A DNA stretch of 64,000 bases from Pelagibacterales bacterium SAG-MED47 (GTDB taxonomy: Bacteria > Pseudomonadota > Alphaproteobacteria > Pelagibacterales > Pelagibacteraceae): contig JACWEO010000003.1 of NCBI GenBank assembly GCA_014653355.1, positions 49,279 to 113,278 of the forward strand, in the 5' to 3' direction. The position numbers and the translations under genes were made by a program. The notes beneath the pieces are model-generated. The model ran no database searches. It saw only the letters and a list, made by a program, of their open reading frames with translations, and was not told where the DNA came from. Of the stretch, positions 63,266 through 64,000 are shown one piece after another (positions within the stretch are counted from its first letter, which is position 1; each line of letters starts with the position of its first letter).

Positions 63266-63597
63266 AAATTGAAAATAAAGAGTATCGTACAATTTGGTTT
63301 GAGAATAATGTTGTCAAAATTATTGATCAAACAAAACTTCCACATCAATTTATCATAAAAGATCTTAAAGAAATTAAAGATGCAATTAATGCAATTAAAG
63401 TTATGGAGGTAAGGGGAGCACCTTTGATAGGCGCTACAGCAGCTTATGGATTAGTATTAGCAATTCTTGAAAATAATGATCAACCATTTTTAAATAAATC
63501 TGCAGAAGATTTAATTAGCTCAAGACCAACAGCTATAAATTTAAAATGGGCTGTTGATAGAATGATGAAAAAATTATCAGGTGTTAATAGTGATTAA
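63262..63597 (+). pseudogene. mtnA: MtnA N-terminal fragment (methylthioribose-1-P isomerase)
   Basis: A 111-codon forward piece with the start of MtnA: FENNVVKIIDQTKLPH, VRGAPLIGATAAYG (about 50-63) and SRPTAINLKWAVDRM (about 86-100). A whole MtnA is about 350-370 residues, so two thirds are missing. The reading frame ends at TAA 63597 just past the junction, where homology is lost around 63580-63590. The rest of the gene is found in opposite orientation from 63589 on. ATGA overlap with mtnP supports the native start. Confidence 0.9.
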
Positions 63598-64000
63598 GGC
63601 TGTAACATATTTTGCAGGTGTTACATCAAAAGCTAGATTCATAACTTTACTTTTTTTTGGATATATTAAAATTTTTTTTTATATTTCCTTCTTCATCAAA
63701 ACCTTCCATATGTGATAATTCATTCGAATTTCTTTCTTCAATTGGAATATCTTTATGATCTTTAATATTCCAATCAATTGTTGAACTCGGAAGAGCTACA
63801 TAAAAAGGAATTTTGTTATCAAAAGCAGCTAATGCTTTTAAATATGTCCCAACTTTATTACAAACATCTCCATTAGATAAAGTTCTATCAGTCCCAACAA
63901 TACACATGTCAACCTCACCTCTTTGCATTAAAATTCCACCTGTATTATCTGCAATGATTGTATTTTTAATACCTTCCTCGTTTAACTCATACGAGGTCAA
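63589..64000 (-). pseudogene. mtnA: MtnA C-terminal fragment, inverted and frameshifted
   Basis: The reverse strand, read from the window edge, gives the central and C-terminal Mtn[29 protein letters not shown] (conserved catalytic Asp region), [35 protein letters not shown]. The frame then shifts at the run of nine A (plus-strand T, 63672-63680); the next frame continues as [21 protein letters not shown], then YVTALIT, ending near 63589. Removing one A restores a continuous tail. It is the complement of the forward N-terminal piece, joined head-to-head at about 63585. Confidence 0.88.

Noticed and set aside
1-64000. tRNA, rRNA, CRISPR, transposon or prophage signals
   Set aside because: No cloverleaf-like intergenic segment, repeat-spacer array, transposase or phage gene was seen; intergenic space is too small for most of these.

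Overview
The window looks like a piece of a SAR11 (Pelagibacterales, 'Candidatus Pelagibacter'-like) alphaproteobacterial genome. The evidence is very low G+C, extremely tight packing (gaps of only a few bases, many ATGA/TAATG overlaps, convergent genes whose stop codons overlap), and a characteristic gene set. That set includes heterotetrameric sarcosine oxidase, dimethylglycine dehydrogenase with its ETF and ETF-quinone oxidoreductase, an orphan ProX-type betaine-binding protein, AcuI, a TPP-riboswitch-controlled SSS transporter of the ThiV type, FutABC iron uptake, and no regulators other than one LysR. I saw no tRNA, rRNA, CRISPR array, insertion sequence or prophage.

Layout. 0-4 kb: a cut-off HExxH metallopeptidase-like gene, then an agmatinase-family ureohydrolase, aldehyde dehydrogenase and ArgE. 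4-12 kb: CsaA, a LysE-type exporter, aconitase, YfgM-like and BamB outer-membrane assembly proteins, a cupin-like protein, ZapE and YjbQ. 12-22 kb: diaminopropionate ammonia-lyase-like enzyme, ProX, GpsA, formate-THF ligase and soxBDAG. 22-27 kb: EamA transporter, small lipoprotein, Asp/Glu racemase, CspA and purEK-GNAT. 27-31 kb: an M19-dipeptidase-like / 553-aa unknown / DUF3726 / 52-aa zinc-knuckle operon. 31-38 kb: a DmdA-like GcvT protein with a frameshifted MetF-like partner, diverging from an operon of APS-kinase-like, nucleotidyltransferase-like, crotonase, SBP56/methanethiol-oxidase-like, ferredoxin and CoA-binding proteins. 38-45 kb: DMGDH-EtfBA-ETF-QO, DUF2237, HisI. 45-53 kb: FolE, AcuI, LysR, Fur-box-preceded futABC, AzlCD. 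53-64 kb: thioredoxin-like protein, persulfide-dioxygenase-like MBL protein, DUF4396, MATE, methyltransferase, cytochrome b561, DUF411, cytochrome c', TPP riboswitch plus SSS transporter, a GT-C-like membrane protein, Apt, MtnP and a broken MtnA.

How the genes fit together: the dominant theme is oxidation of methylated nitrogen and sulfur compounds through tetrahydrofolate. ProX could bind betaines. DMGDH (with ETF/ETF-QO) and SoxBDAG strip methyl groups to methylene-THF. A GcvT/MetF-like pair probably feeds methyl-THF into the same pool. Fhs balances formyl-THF with formate and ATP, and FolE makes pterin. AcuI and the SBP56/MtoX-like protein fit DMSP-derived acrylate and methanethiol.

Three places look damaged or rearranged. 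The MetF-like gene has an extra base in a run of eight A. The MtnA gene at the right end is split into a forward N-terminal piece and a reverse-strand C-terminal piece, which itself has another homopolymer frameshift. A short 3' gene remnant sits directly upstream of the ammonia-lyase gene. The mtnA split looks like an inversion or a fold-back assembly/amplification chimera. The only gene-poor stretch above 300 bases by ordinary gene calling (48913-49264) holds a 56-aa Cys-containing ORF and a strong 17-bp inverted repeat.
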